Source of the DNA: Agrilutibacter niabensis
Lineage (GTDB): Bacteria > Pseudomonadota > Gammaproteobacteria > Xanthomonadales > Xanthomonadaceae
Reading direction: 5' to 3'
DNA: 64,000 nt
NCBI RefSeq assembly: GCF_042657165.1
Contig: NZ_JBHSNJ010000012.1
Location: 1,364,001 to 1,428,000, forward strand
Shown in pieces: positions 32,842 to 41,663 of the stretch. The notes beneath the pieces are model-generated. The model searched no databases. It saw nothing but the letters and a program-made list of their open reading frames with translations, and was not told the origin of the DNA. The first letter of the stretch is position 1. Every line of letters begins with the position of its first letter. The position numbers and the translations under genes were made by a program.

Positions 32842-34062
32842 TCAGGGACTGGTGCGCAGCGTCAGGTTGTACGCCGACAGGATCGGCAGGAGCGGCTGGT
32901 AGAAGCTGCGGGTGCGGTTGTTCGGCTGCTTGCCCTTGCAACTGCCGCTGCCGCCCGACAACACGCCCTGCGCCTGGCCGGGGCCGGTGATGAACGAGCC
33001 GCCCGAGTCGCCGCCTTCGGAGCAGGCGGTGGTGCGCGTCAGGTTGAGGATCGTTTCGCCGCTGCTGTAGTTGACGGTCTGGTTCTTGGCTTCGATCGTG
33101 CCGCAGCGCCAACCCGAGGTACGACCGGAGCGGCAGATCGCGGCGCCGACGGCCGCTTCGGTGCCGCCCCGGACGGTGACGTCGCCCTTGCCCCAACCGT
33201 AGACCGCCGGCAGCAACGTGTTACCCGCGTCGACCCTGACCCAGGAGTAGTCGTTGCCGGTCTGGCCGGGATTGGGGAAGCTGGACGCGGCGAACGTGCC
33301 GATCTTCGGCCCGAGCGTCCACTGCGGTGAGAGTTCCAGATACACCGGCTCGTTGGCATCGCCGCAGTGCCCGGCGCTGACGTAGCCCGGAGTGCTGCCC
33401 TGGGTGACGGTGAAGCCGATCGAACAGGCGTAGAGATAGCCATCGCCGGGATTGCGCAGGTAGCCCAGCCCGCCCTGCAGGGTGCTGCGCAGGCTCGGCT
33501 GTTCGTCCTCGGTCACCAGGCGCACGTTCTGGACGTCGACGCCGCTGCGGGCGACGAAGTCGATGCCGGCCTGCTGCCCGCCCTTGCCGACGCTGACCAC
33601 GACGCTGTTGCTGGGCAGGTCCACGTACCAGCCGTACACGCCCTTGGGCACCTTGCCGCCCCGCGCCTGCACGGCGTCGAGCTGGGCCTTGGACGCATCG
33701 AGCTCCGCCAGGCTGTGGCGCGCGCTGCGGATCTCCATGCCGGCACCCGCCTTCTGCGGACCGATCCTGGTGGTCGCGACGACCAGCTTGAAGCTGCCGT
33801 TCGCCTGCTCGATCCAGCTGCCGGCGAAGTTGCGCCCCTGCGCCTTGGCCAACTGCTTCTCCTGCTGCGCCGCGAGGCGTTCGATCTTGAGGTACTGGGA
33901 CAGCTGGGCCGAGGTCAGGCCGAGGTCACGTTGCATGGCCGCACGTAGCGAAGGCGACACCGAGTCGGACGGTCCCGCCGCGGAAGCGGCCATGGCCATG
34001 GCGAGCGGGAGCGGCGAGAGCACGATCAGGCCGCGCTTGGCCCAGGAAGCGAACTTGCGCAT
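32842..34062 (-). CDS. Secreted S1-family serine protease, alpha-lytic protease type
   Basis: 406 residues from ATG 34062 (GGAGATT upstream; a TTG six bases earlier is unlikely). Signal peptide to about residue 30, a long pro-region of about 170 residues (the folding chaperone typical of this family), then the mature protease from about residue 200. The catalytic triad is His232 (SAGHCG), Asp271 (GNDYSWV) and Ser353 (EGGDSGGSF). Six cysteines, Cys213/233, Cys310/320 and Cys347/375, are placed like the three disulphides of alpha-lytic protease. Extracellular bacteriolytic or digestive enzyme by family. Next to a secreted subtilase transcribed in the same direction, with separate terminators. 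Confidence 0.92.
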   Translation of the reverse strand: MRKFASWAKRGLIVLSPLPLAMAMAASAAGPSDSVSPSLRAAMQRDLGLTSAQLSQYLKIERLAAQQEKQLAKAQGRNFAGSWIEQANGSFKLVVATTRIGPQKAGAGMEIRSARHSLAELDASKAQLDAVQARGGKVPKGVYGWYVDLPSNSVVVSVGKGGQQAGIDFVARSGVDVQNVRLVTEDEQPSLRSTLQGGLGYLRNPGDGYLYACSIGFTVTQGSTPGYVSAGHCGDANEPVYLELSPQWTLGPKIGTFAASSFPNPGQTGNDYSWVRVDAGNTLLPAVYGWGKGDVTVRGGTEAAVGAAICRSGRTSGWRCGTIEAKNQTVNYSSGETILNLTRTTACSEGGDSGGSFITGPGQAQGVLSGGSGSCKGKQPNNRTRSFYQPLLPILSAYNLTLRTSP

Positions 34063-34418
34063 CTGCAAATCTCCAGTCGGTTGAGTTCGGTTTTGCAGGA
34101 CCTGCCGTCCGTGTGCGGTGGGGACGCAGTTCGCGAGGTAAGTCCGGCCGGCGATGCTGTACTACAGCGGCATTCAGGGGGCGTGAAGCGACGAGCGATC
34201 GGACAGCGACGACCCGCGTCTCGCGGCGTGCCGAGTTGAACGGTTCATTCGACGGCCCTTCGCACCCCTTTTGAGCAACGGCTGCCCGGCCACTGACCGG
34301 CCAGCATCGCGAGTGCAGAGGTCCCGCCCCCGTCTCGGATGAAGACCATCGTCCGTAGACTGTCAGCCCGGGTAAGCGAAGCGCGGCCGGAACCTCCCGG
34401 CGTGGCGAACCCAACGCC
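34063..34418. other. Upstream region of the S1 protease gene
   Basis: About 350 bases between the S1 protease start and the terminator of the S8 gene, presumably holding the protease promoter. Low-GC patches occur near 34090-34100 and 34345, but no convincing promoter boxes or inverted repeats were recognised. Confidence 0.4.
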
Positions 34419-34449
34419 GAAAAAAGAACCCCGGCCGGAGCCGGGGTTC
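34419..34449 (-). terminator. Rho-independent terminator of the S8 protease gene
   Basis: Perfect 10-bp stem GAACCCCGGC / four-base loop / GCCGGGGTTC at 34426-34449; read on the minus strand it is followed directly by TTTTTTC. Lies 25 bases beyond the subtilase stop. Confidence 0.9.
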
Positions 34450-34474
34450 GTGTCGCACGTTTGCGTCAAGCGGA

Positions 34475-35866
34475 TCAGTACGTCGCGGCAGCCGACACCG
34501 CTGCGGCGGCATCGATGATGCCGTTGCCGATCGGCTTGTCGTTGCTGCCCGGGAAGGCGCGCAACGTGCTCTTCAGGATCGACTCCACCTGCGCCGGGGT
34601 CAGCGGCGTGGTGCGCACGGCCTGCATCAGCGCGACCGTACCCGCCACGTGCGGCGCCGCCATCGAGGTACCCGCCATGCACAGGTAGTTCTCTGTGGTC
34701 GGACCGCTGGTGCCGGCATTGCCGGTGGACACGATCAGCGTGGTGCAGTCCGGGCTGTCGCCACCCGGGGCGGCCACGTCGATCAGGCTGCCGTAGTTGG
34801 AGTAGCTGGCACGGGTGCCGTTCTTGTTGGTTGCGGCCACGGTGATCACGTTGCCGCAGCTGGCCGGGGTGAAGCCGGCGGCGTCTGCGTTGTCATTGCC
34901 GGCAGCCACCACCACGGTGGTGCCACGGGCGACGGCGGCGTTGATCGCGTTCTGGTAGGTGCTGGAGCAAGCACCGGCGCCGCCCAGCGACATGTTGATG
35001 ACTTCGGCCGGGTTGGCATTGACCGGAGCACCGGAGACGGTGCCGCCCGACGCCCAGGTGATGCCGTCAACGATGTCGGAGGTGTAGCCGCCGCCACGAC
35101 CCAGCACGCGCACCGGCACCACCTTGGCACCGTAGGCCACGCCGATCACGCCGGCGCCGTTGTTGCCGACCGCGGCGATCGTGCCGGCCGTGTGGCTGCC
35201 GTGCCAGCTGGAGTTCTGGTTGCGGTAGTAATCGCCCGGATCATGCGCGTCGGCGTCGCGGCCGCCGCCATCGCCGGCGACGGTCTTGCTCGAGATGAAG
35301 TCATAGCCCGGCAGCAGGTTGCCGACGAGGTCGCTGTGGTCGGTGTAGCCGGTGTCGAGCACCGCCACCACCACGCCGTTGCCGTTGGTCGTGTTCCAGG
35401 CCTGGTCGGCCTTGATGCCGCCGGTGCTGGTCTGCATGCCCCACAGGTAGGTGCCGTAGTGGGTGTCGTTCGGGGTCATCAGCGGCTTCATCATCCGGTC
35501 GACCTCGACGTACTCGACGTTCGGATCGGCGGCGATCTGGCGCATCAGGCTTTCGGCTTCGCTCCGGCCCAGCCCACGGCTGGCCTGGACGACTTCGCCG
35601 CCGACGGACAGCGAACGCAGCCGGCCGACAGCCAGGGCCTTGGCGTTGCCGCCGGCCGCGCGGTCGAGGCTGGTCTGCTGCGCAGCGACACTGGTGCCGG
35701 CGCGGTACTTGACGATGAAGCGATCAAAGCTGGTCTGGTCCGCGGACTGCAGGCCGGCAGTATCCACGCGACCGGCGGCAGCGGCGGAGCCGGCGAACCC
35801 GGCGGTCAGCGCGATTGCCATGGCCGTGGCGAGCGCGTGCTGGTGCAACTTGTGCGACTTCGACAT
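34475..35866 (-). CDS. Secreted S8-family serine protease (subtilase)
   Basis: 463 residues from ATG 35866, with AGGGGAAGA upstream; the longer open frame to 35998 is non-coding in character. Signal peptide to about residue 31, an I9-type propeptide (FIVKYRAGTSVAA ... NVEYVEVDRMM) to about residue 135, then the subtilisin domain. Catalytic residues: Asp171 (VLDTGYTDH), His222 (WHGSHTAG) and Ser401 (GTSMAAPH); oxyanion Asn in AAGNDNADA. No C-terminal P-domain or PPC domain, so shorter than many xanthomonad extracellular proteases. Extracellular. With the neighbouring S1 protease it forms a lytic/digestive exo-enzyme locus. Confidence 0.92.
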   Translation of the reverse strand: MSKSHKLHQHALATAMAIALTAGFAGSAAAAGRVDTAGLQSADQTSFDRFIVKYRAGTSVAAQQTSLDRAAGGNAKALAVGRLRSLSVGGEVVQASRGLGRSEAESLMRQIAADPNVEYVEVDRMMKPLMTPNDTHYGTYLWGMQTSTGGIKADQAWNTTNGNGVVVAVLDTGYTDHSDLVGNLLPGYDFISSKTVAGDGGGRDADAHDPGDYYRNQNSSWHGSHTAGTIAAVGNNGAGVIGVAYGAKVVPVRVLGRGGGYTSDIVDGITWASGGTVSGAPVNANPAEVINMSLGGAGACSSTYQNAINAAVARGTTVVVAAGNDNADAAGFTPASCGNVITVAATNKNGTRASYSNYGSLIDVAAPGGDSPDCTTLIVSTGNAGTSGPTTENYLCMAGTSMAAPHVAGTVALMQAVRTTPLTPAQVESILKSTLRAFPGSNDKPIGNGIIDAAAAVSAAATY

Positions 35867-36264
35867 CAGGATCTTCCCCTGTGGAATGTTGAAATGTGGT
35901 TTGCCTGCATCGGCAACCCACGCCGTGACCCGGCCGCACACTCCAGTGGCCCATCCTGGAGCGGGCGTCTCTCTCGCCGGGAATGACCAGCAGAACACCG
36001 GTCGGTTTCAACCTATACAGAAGTCCCGCCTGCAAACAATGAGGGTTTGCACTCACGGTCGAGGCCTGCTCTGTGTGCCGCGGGATCGCCTGGCGTTTCG
36101 CAGGTAAAAAACAGGGAAACCCGCAGATCCGGCGGACGGTGAACCGTTCAGAGCAGTTATCGAAACCGGGAGCGTCGTCACACGTGCTGCTGCGTAGCGG
36201 CATAAGTCCCGGAGCGTGACGTCCCCGCGGGGGGCGCGGGTTTGCTTCTGGCTCCCGCGCTGGC
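35867..36264. other. Intergenic stretch upstream of the S8 protease, nothing specific
   Basis: 398 bases between two minus-strand genes. Expected to hold the subtilase promoter. I see a less GC-rich stretch around 36010-36050 and 36105-36120, but no operator-like symmetry, repeat family or coding frame. Confidence 0.4.
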
Positions 36265-36660
36265 TCAGCTCCTCGCAGTCTGGACGCGAGGGAAATAGCG
36301 CATCACGAAGAACAGGTACACCAGCCAGAGTGCGAACCATGCCGAGGCGGCGGCAAGCAGCCCGACCGTGAAGAGGATCAGGCTCGGCATCAGGAACAGC
36401 AGGACGCATCCGAGCAGCCCGAAGCGATCGCCTCGACGCGAGTACCGGGCGCCTTCGACATCGTCGATCCGGCCGCCAAGCGAGGCGCCGTAGTAAAAGA
36501 CGAACGAGAACGTCGCCACACCCATCGGGATCAACGTGGCCTGGTACGAAAAGGCGTCGACCTGGCCGCTTGTGAACTTCGGATACAGAAAGAACAGCAG
36601 GAACGTGAAGATCGCGATGCTCGACGCCGCGAGTTGATAGGTTGACGCAGGCTGCGGCAC
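36265..36660 (-). CDS. Small four-helix membrane protein, start uncertain
   Basis: 131 residues if begun at GTG 36660. Four hydrophobic segments in two pairs (SSIAIFTFLLFFLYPKF; LIPMGVATFSFVFYYGASLG; FGLLGCVLLFLMPSLILFTV; AASAWFALWLVYLFFVMRYF). The best ribosome binding site, GGGGAGATATCCC, points to an ATG at 36673 that is in a different frame, which suggests either a frameshift near the start or a weak GTG start. Related short proteins of this plan exist in xanthomonads, function unknown. Divergent from the SPFH lipoprotein gene. Confidence 0.6.
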   Translation of the reverse strand: MPQPASTYQLAASSIAIFTFLLFFLYPKFTSGQVDAFSYQATLIPMGVATFSFVFYYGASLGGRIDDVEGARYSRRGDRFGLLGCVLLFLMPSLILFTVGLLAAASAWFALWLVYLFFVMRYFPRVQTARS

Positions 36661-36823
36661 GTTCGTCGGCCATGGGATATCTCCCCACCTCGCCCTGGTT
36701 CGCAGTGTTCGTGCGGTCGACGAGAAGGGAAGATAATGCCTTCGAAGAATCCTCCGGCCCGTACAAGCCGTAATGCCCGCCAGTGGCGCTACGAACCAGC
36801 CAACAATCCCAAAGGGAAGCCAA

Positions 36824-37633
36824 GTGAAGTTTTCTGCTCGTCGTTTCACGATGATCGCCACCCTGCTGTGCATGACCATCCTCACCATCGGCTGCACCAT
36901 CGCCCAGCCCGACCCGGGTGATGTCGCCGTCTACCAGGATCGCCCGTATTTCTTCGGCCATGAAGGCATCCGCGCCGCCGTCCTGACGGAAGGTCGTGAC
37001 GTGACGTGGCCGTCCACCACGATCATCTACGTCACCACCGCACCGCAGACCCTGCACGTACCGTTCCAGGACCTCTCGTCGATGGACAACATCCTGCTCG
37101 ACTTCGACACCAGCGTGCAGCTGCGTGTCGTCGATGCGGCGGACACCCTGAAGCGCTTCGGCCCCCGCTGGTGGGATAACAACGTCGTGTCGCCCTACAA
37201 CTCGATCGTCCGCAAGGCGGTCAAGTCCGAGAAGATGGCGCAGATGATGTCCGACCCCGTGGCGGCCGAGAAGGTCGACCAGGAAGTGACCGAACAGCTG
37301 CGCGATCTGATCAAGGCGTCCGGCATTCGCGTGGAAGTGATGGCGGTCAACCTCGGAAAGGCCAAGCCGAATGACAACGTGCTGGCGCAGATGAACAACA
37401 CGGCAGCCGAACAGCAGCGCAACCTGACTCTGGTCGCCGCCACGATCGCGGAACAGCAGCGCAAGCTGGAGCAGGAAGCCAAGGCCGACGCCGACAACGC
37501 CTACCGCAACAAGATGGGCCTGTCGCCCGAGCAGTACCTGGCCCGCCAATTGGCCGAGATCCAAGCCGAAGCGTGCAAGAAGGCCGCCGCGTGCTACCTC
37601 GTGCCGCAGGGCACGAACGTCGTCGTCAGGTAA
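36824..37633 (+). CDS. SPFH/Band-7-type lipoprotein
   Basis: 269 residues from GTG 36824, with AAAGGGAAG upstream. Lipoprotein signal with lipobox LTIGC at about residues 20-24. The body matches the SPFH (prohibitin/stomatin) pattern: VAVYQDRPYFFGHEGIRAAV, FDTSVQLRVVDAADTLKRFG, then a long charged helix AAEQQRNLTLVAATIAEQQR probably forming a coiled coil (about residues 185-225). A lipid-anchored SPFH protein is unusual because most members use an N-terminal hydrophobic hairpin or helix. It probably scaffolds or organises the membrane; specific role unknown. The GAF-domain gene starts 33 bases downstream. Confidence 0.75.
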   Translation: MKFSARRFTMIATLLCMTILTIGCTIAQPDPGDVAVYQDRPYFFGHEGIRAAVLTEGRDVTWPSTTIIYVTTAPQTLHVPFQDLSSMDNILLDFDTSVQLRVVDAADTLKRFGPRWWDNNVVSPYNSIVRKAVKSEKMAQMMSDPVAAEKVDQEVTEQLRDLIKASGIRVEVMAVNLGKAKPNDNVLAQMNNTAAEQQRNLTLVAATIAEQQRKLEQEAKADADNAYRNKMGLSPEQYLARQLAEIQAEACKKAAACYLVPQGTNVVVR

Positions 37634-37666
37634 CACTCGACCCAGTAGAGGCCGCTGGAGGCAGAC

Positions 37667-38203
37667 ATGAACGCGCAGACGCTCGATATCCCCCGCAGCC
37701 TGCTCGCCCGCCAACGCCTTGCGCTGGACATGATCGACCGCGGCGCGCCCCTGACGGACACCCTCACCCTGCTCTGCCACATCGTCGAGGCGGAGGCGCA
37801 GAGCCTGGTGCGCGCTGCCATCCTGCTGGTCGACCACGAGTCCGCTTGCCTGCGCACCGGCGCCGCGCCCGGACTACCCGACCGCTACAACCGCGCGGTC
37901 GACGGCATCGCCGCGGACGTGGGCACCTGCGCTGCCGCGGCCGCGCTGAACCGCGCCGTGGCCACGACCGACATCGCCACCGACCCGGGCTGGACCGGGC
38001 TGTCGCACCTGCCGTTGGGGCTGGGGCTGCACGCCGCGTGGTCGATGCCGATCATCGCCGACGACGGCATGGTGCTCGGCACCTTCGGCACCTACTTCAC
38101 CGAATGCCGCGCGCCGACCCAGGACGAGTGCGACCTCGTCGCCGTTCTCGCCCACACCGCGGCACGCGCGATCGAGCGCGAACGGGCGCGCGGCAAGTCG
38201 TAG
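37667..38203 (+). CDS. GAF-domain protein
   Basis: 178 residues from ATG 37667. A single GAF domain fills the protein: LALDMIDRGAPLTDTLTLLC, AAILLVDHESACLRTGAAPG, VGTCAAAAALNRAVATTDIA, WSMPIIADDGMVLGTFGTYF, and a C-terminal helix VLAHTAARAIERERARG. No output domain is attached, although GAF domains of this type normally lead into histidine kinases or cyclases. It is 33 bases after the SPFH lipoprotein gene, so possibly co-transcribed. A duplicated scrap of its last helix occurs at 38268-38337. Confidence 0.85.
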   Translation: MNAQTLDIPRSLLARQRLALDMIDRGAPLTDTLTLLCHIVEAEAQSLVRAAILLVDHESACLRTGAAPGLPDRYNRAVDGIAADVGTCAAAAALNRAVATTDIATDPGWTGLSHLPLGLGLHAAWSMPIIADDGMVLGTFGTYFTECRAPTQDECDLVAVLAHTAARAIERERARGKS

Positions 38204-38266
38204 CTCGCAGGCCGGTTGGCTCATCAACCAGCGTCGTTGGCGCATGTCGCGCCGCGCTGGCAAGAC

Positions 38267-38337
38267 GGCGCGTGCGATCGAACGCGAACGTGCGCGCGGG
38301 AGGTTCCGCGCCTCCCTCGCAAGCAACGCCTCCTAAA
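38267..38337 (+). pseudogene. Remnant repeating the GAF protein C-terminus
   Basis: The frame GKTARAIERERARG followed by a stop at 38337 repeats the ARAIERERARG end of the gene just upstream with many silent-type differences. It looks like the tail of a lost paralogue. Confidence 0.4.
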
Positions 38338-38425
38338 CCATCCGCCCCCCGGGGAACATCCAAGCGCACGGAGGGAGGATCCCCTCCGCCGCGTGCACGA
38401 CTACAGCGATCCGGGAGGAACCACG

Positions 38426-39925
38426 ATGCCCACCCCTGCCAGCCCCCGCCCTATCCGCCGGTTCGGCGCGTTCTTCCTGGCCGCGTGCCTGTCGGCCTGC
38501 GCCGGGGCGATGCCTGCGGCGCAGGCGCCGGAGGCTCCGCAATCCGCCCAGGACGCGCCGCGCATCACCGCCTTCCGCCAGCAGGTCGAGGCGGACCGCG
38601 AGCGGCTGAAGATCCCGGGGCTGTCCGTCGTGGTCCTCAAGGACGGCAGGGTGCTCTGGACCGAGGGCCTCGGCCATGCCGACCTCGAGCACAAGGTGCC
38701 GACCACCCCGGACACGCTCTACCACGTCGCCTCGCTGACCAAGACCTTCACCGCGATCCTCGTCTGGCAGCTGGTCGAACAGGGCAAGCTCGACCTCGAC
38801 GAACCGGCGTCGCACTACTCGAGCGACTTCAAGGACGACTCGGTCCGGCTCAAGCACCTGCTCAGCCACACCTCCGGAGACACGCCCGGCGACCACTACA
38901 AGTACAACCCGGACCGCTTCGAATATTTGAAAGCCGTCCTCGAGAAGAAGACCGGCAAGCCGCTGCGCCAGCTGTTCGTGGAGACGTTCCTGGATCCGCT
39001 GGACATGCAGGACAGCGTGCCCGGGCCCGACGTCGCCGACGATCCGGCCAAATGGGCGGTCCTCGACCAGGACCACCTCGCGCGCTACCGCACCAACCTC
39101 GCCCGCCTCGCCGAGCCCTACACCTACTACGGCGACGGCGAGATCCTGCATGTGTCGCCGCCGCCCGCGGACTTCTGGGCCTCGGCGGGATTGCTCTCCA
39201 CCGTTCGCGACATGGCGAAGTACGACGCGGCCGTCGACCACCACGCCCTGCTGAAGCCCGAAACGCTGGCGCGGGCCTGGACGCCCTTCCTCTCCAACGC
39301 CGGCCAGCCGCTGGCCCATGGCCTGGGCTGGTTCGTCACCGATTACCGCGGCACCCGGCTCGTGTGGCATTACGGGCACTGGGGCACCGGCTTCTCGGCG
39401 CTCTACCTCAAGGTGCCCGCGAAGCACCTGTCGATGATCCTGCTATCCAACAGCGAGGCCTTGGCCGACCACATGTTCCAGATCGGCGAGGACATCACCA
39501 CCAACGTCTTCGCGTGCGACTTCCTCGACACCTTCGTGCCCGAATTGGCGAACGCGAGCGGGCAGACGTCCGCGACCGCGGTCGCGGACTGCAACGCCGG
39601 ATCCAGGGCGGCGCTGGCGAAGTGGATAGAGGACCGCCGCGCCAAGGCCCGCAAGGCCATTACGGTGGCCCCTGCCTTGCTGCAGGCCTACGCGGGACGC
39701 TACGACGTGCCGGACCGCGGCGTGTGGACCGTGACCGCGCAAGGCGGCCACCTGTACCTCGTAGGATCCAGCGGCAAGCGGTTCGAACTGTTCGCCGAAG
39801 CGCCGAACCGGTTCTTCCTGAAGGTCCGGCCGTGGACGGTGACCTTCGTCAAGGAAGGCGCGCGAATCACGCGACTGGATATCTACGACTCCGGGCTGAC
39901 ACTGCAGGCACCCCGCGTCGAATAA
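38426..39925 (+). CDS. Serine hydrolase of the beta-lactamase/PBP4* family, lipoprotein
   Basis: 499 residues from ATG 38426, with GGGAGGAA upstream. Lipobox LSAC in FFLAACLSACAGA, so probably lipid-anchored. The class C beta-lactamase-like domain shows SLTK (catalytic Ser and Lys) in YHVASLTKTFTA, LLSHTSGDTPGD, a tyrosine-containing second motif, and WHYGHWGTGFSALY where the third (K/H-x-G) motif is expected. A C-terminal beta-domain of about 110 residues follows (YAGRYDVPDRGVWTV). Family members are D-aminopeptidases, esterases or peptidoglycan-processing enzymes; not necessarily antibiotic resistance. Single gene. Confidence 0.88.
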   Translation: MPTPASPRPIRRFGAFFLAACLSACAGAMPAAQAPEAPQSAQDAPRITAFRQQVEADRERLKIPGLSVVVLKDGRVLWTEGLGHADLEHKVPTTPDTLYHVASLTKTFTAILVWQLVEQGKLDLDEPASHYSSDFKDDSVRLKHLLSHTSGDTPGDHYKYNPDRFEYLKAVLEKKTGKPLRQLFVETFLDPLDMQDSVPGPDVADDPAKWAVLDQDHLARYRTNLARLAEPYTYYGDGEILHVSPPPADFWASAGLLSTVRDMAKYDAAVDHHALLKPETLARAWTPFLSNAGQPLAHGLGWFVTDYRGTRLVWHYGHWGTGFSALYLKVPAKHLSMILLSNSEALADHMFQIGEDITTNVFACDFLDTFVPELANASGQTSATAVADCNAGSRAALAKWIEDRRAKARKAITVAPALLQAYAGRYDVPDRGVWTVTAQGGHLYLVGSSGKRFELFAEAPNRFFLKVRPWTVTFVKEGARITRLDIYDSGLTLQAPRVE

Positions 39926-40083
39926 GTCGTGCGCGGATGCGGCAGTCGCGCCGCTGCATGCAGGAAGCGCTGGGGTGAAACAGCCAACCCGGCCTCGGCC
40001 CTGCCCTCCCCCAAGCGAGGGATTGGAGCGGTCGCCGGACCCGGCCACACTTCGCCCCCTGTGCCTCGGCAGTGAGGTGGCAA

Positions 40084-40323
40084 GTGGACGCCAACAGGGT
40101 CTCAGCGCCGTGGACCGTGCTCACGGATCCGGTCTGTGGTCGAACCATTGAACCCGTGCCCATCGCCTACCACGGCCATCACGCCGATACGACCTACTAC
40201 TTCTGCTCGGTGCAATGCCGGGACAAGTTCCAGGCGAGCCCGGGCGCGTACCTGCACCCGGTCGTACCGGTTCCAGTGGTCACGCTTCGAGTACAGGACG
40301 AGCCCCGGCCCCGTCTCGCCTGA
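40084..40323 (+). CDS. YHS-domain protein
   Basis: 79 residues from GTG 40084, supported by GAGGTGG six bases upstream; a GTG at 40072 is an alternative. The core is a YHS domain: LTDPVCGRTI, then THYFCS-type strand TTYYFCSVQCRDKFQASPGA. The cysteines in DPVCG and YFCSVQC are the usual metal-binding positions seen at the ends of heavy-metal P-type ATPases and in copper/iron-handling proteins. It is free-standing here. Function probably metal binding or transfer. Confidence 0.8.
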   Translation: MDANRVSAPWTVLTDPVCGRTIEPVPIAYHGHHADTTYYFCSVQCRDKFQASPGAYLHPVVPVPVVTLRVQDEPRPRLA

Positions 40324-40386
40324 TCCCGTGTTGCGGTGGCAGGTCGCCCATCAGCGCGTCCGACGCCTCGGTGCGTCCGCTGAGAC

Positions 40387-40408
40387 AGTGCTCCTGACCC
40401 CGTTTTGT
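40387..40408. repeat. GGTCAG-family element, one arm
   Basis: GTGCTCCTGACCCCGTTTTG, related to the elements at 45092, 50587 and 55170. It sits between the YHS gene and the convergent metallopeptidase gene. Confidence 0.45.
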
Positions 40409-40419
40409 CCGGCGCGACC

Positions 40420-40917
40420 TCAGCCCTGCCCCAGATCGAGATGCGTCAGGTACAGGCGCAGGTCGAATTCCAGCTGGTGGTAGTCCGGCTCCATGTGCGT
40501 GCACAACTGGTAGAAGGACTTGTTGTGCTCGGCTTCCTTCAGGTGCGCCAGCTCATGCACCACGATCATCTTCAGGAACGCGGCGGGCGCATCGCGGAAC
40601 ACGGTGGCGATGCGAATCTCGCGGCTGGCCTTGAGCCTGTCGCCCTGCACCCGGGAAATGGCGGTGTGGGTGCCGAGCGCGTGCTTCATCACCTGTAGCT
40701 TGCTGTCGTAGACCACCTTGCCCAGCGGCACCGCCCGGCGCAGGTGCTCGTCCTTGAGCGCCTGGACGTAGTCGTACAGCTGGCCGTCGCTGCGCACGGC
40801 GTGGCCCTGGCTGTACTTCTCGATGAGTATCGTGCCCAGCCGACCCTGTTCGATCAGCTCGTGCACCCGCACCTGCATGTGTTGCGGGTAGCCGGCGAGG
40901 TACTTCAAGGGTTCCAT
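40420..40917 (-). CDS. YgjP/WLM-type metallopeptidase (M48 metal-dependent hydrolase)
   Basis: 165 residues from ATG 40917. The zinc-binding motif HExxH is in VVHELAHLKEAEHNKSFYQL, with the third ligand in the following HMEPDYHQLEFDLR. The N-terminal LKYLAGYPQHMQVRVHELIE precedes a beta region (KLQVMKHALGTHTAISRVQG). This is the YgjP/DUF45 type of minigluzincin-like proteins. Usual substrate unknown. Divergent from the DUF2058 gene, which starts 76 bp away on the other strand. Confidence 0.85.
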   Translation of the reverse strand: MEPLKYLAGYPQHMQVRVHELIEQGRLGTILIEKYSQGHAVRSDGQLYDYVQALKDEHLRRAVPLGKVVYDSKLQVMKHALGTHTAISRVQGDRLKASREIRIATVFRDAPAAFLKMIVVHELAHLKEAEHNKSFYQLCTHMEPDYHQLEFDLRLYLTHLDLGQG

Positions 40918-40992
40918 CAGCAGACGGGGCCAAGGCGGGCGGCGGGGACGGCAAGTATGATGGAGCGGAAATTCCCTACAAGAAACCGCGAC

Positions 40993-41547
40993 ATGGCGAA
41001 GGCGAATCCGCTCCAGGAACAGTTGCTCAAGGCGGGCCTGGTCAAGAAGTCCAAGGTGGCCGAGGTGGCGCGCGAGCAGAACAAGGCCCGGCATGCCAAA
41101 GGGCCATCCGGGCTCAACGAAATCCAGCGGGAAGCCGAGCGGGCGCGGGTCGAAAAGGCCGAGCGGGACCGCGCGCTGGCCGCCGAGCGCAAGGCCCAGG
41201 CGCGCATCGCCGAACTGCGTGCCCAGGCGCGACAGATCATCGACGACAAGAAAGTGCCGCGCTCGGGGGAGAGCGAGTATCGCTTCACCGCCGACGGCGC
41301 CATCCGCACCCTGCTCGTCAACGACGACCTGCGCAAGAAGCTGTCCTCCGGCGCGCTGGTGATCGCCCGCCTGGGCGACCGCTACGAGCTGTTGCCGCGT
41401 GTGGCCGGCGACAAGGTGCGCGAACGCGATGCCAGCATGATCGTGCTCGATCACGGCCAGGACGCGGGCACCGGGCCCGCCGCCGCAACGTCCGAAGACG
41501 ATGCGTATTACGCGCAGTTCCAGGTGCCCGACGACCTGGTTTGGTAA
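40993..41547 (+). CDS. DUF2058 family protein
   Basis: 184 residues from ATG 40993. Starts NPLQEQLLKAGLVKKSKVAE, a long charged helix rich in Lys/Arg/Glu (residues about 20-85), then the C-terminal nucleic-acid-binding-like domain (YRFTADGAIRTLLVNDDLRK, ALVIARLGDRYELLPRVAG). The length is normal for DUF2058 (YaiL-type), a conserved gammaproteobacterial family of unknown role. The last 29 codons and first bases of the 3' flank are duplicated at 55193-55293. Confidence 0.9.
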   Translation: MAKANPLQEQLLKAGLVKKSKVAEVAREQNKARHAKGPSGLNEIQREAERARVEKAERDRALAAERKAQARIAELRAQARQIIDDKKVPRSGESEYRFTADGAIRTLLVNDDLRKKLSSGALVIARLGDRYELLPRVAGDKVRERDASMIVLDHGQDAGTGPAAATSEDDAYYAQFQVPDDLVW

Positions 41548-41663
41548 GCGCGCAGGCGTTCGAAAGCATCCGCTTCAAAGCAGCGCCGACATCGAAGGCG
41601 CAGTTGCGGTCCAGGAACGCCACCCAATCCGGGGATGGTCGCAGCCTGCCGAGTCGCTTCCAC

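Noticed and set aside
38426..39925. Antibiotic-resistance beta-lactamase
   Set aside because: Has the SxxK motif and fold but carries a lipobox and a C-terminal extra domain typical of D-aminopeptidase/esterase-like serine hydrolases, so resistance cannot be claimed.
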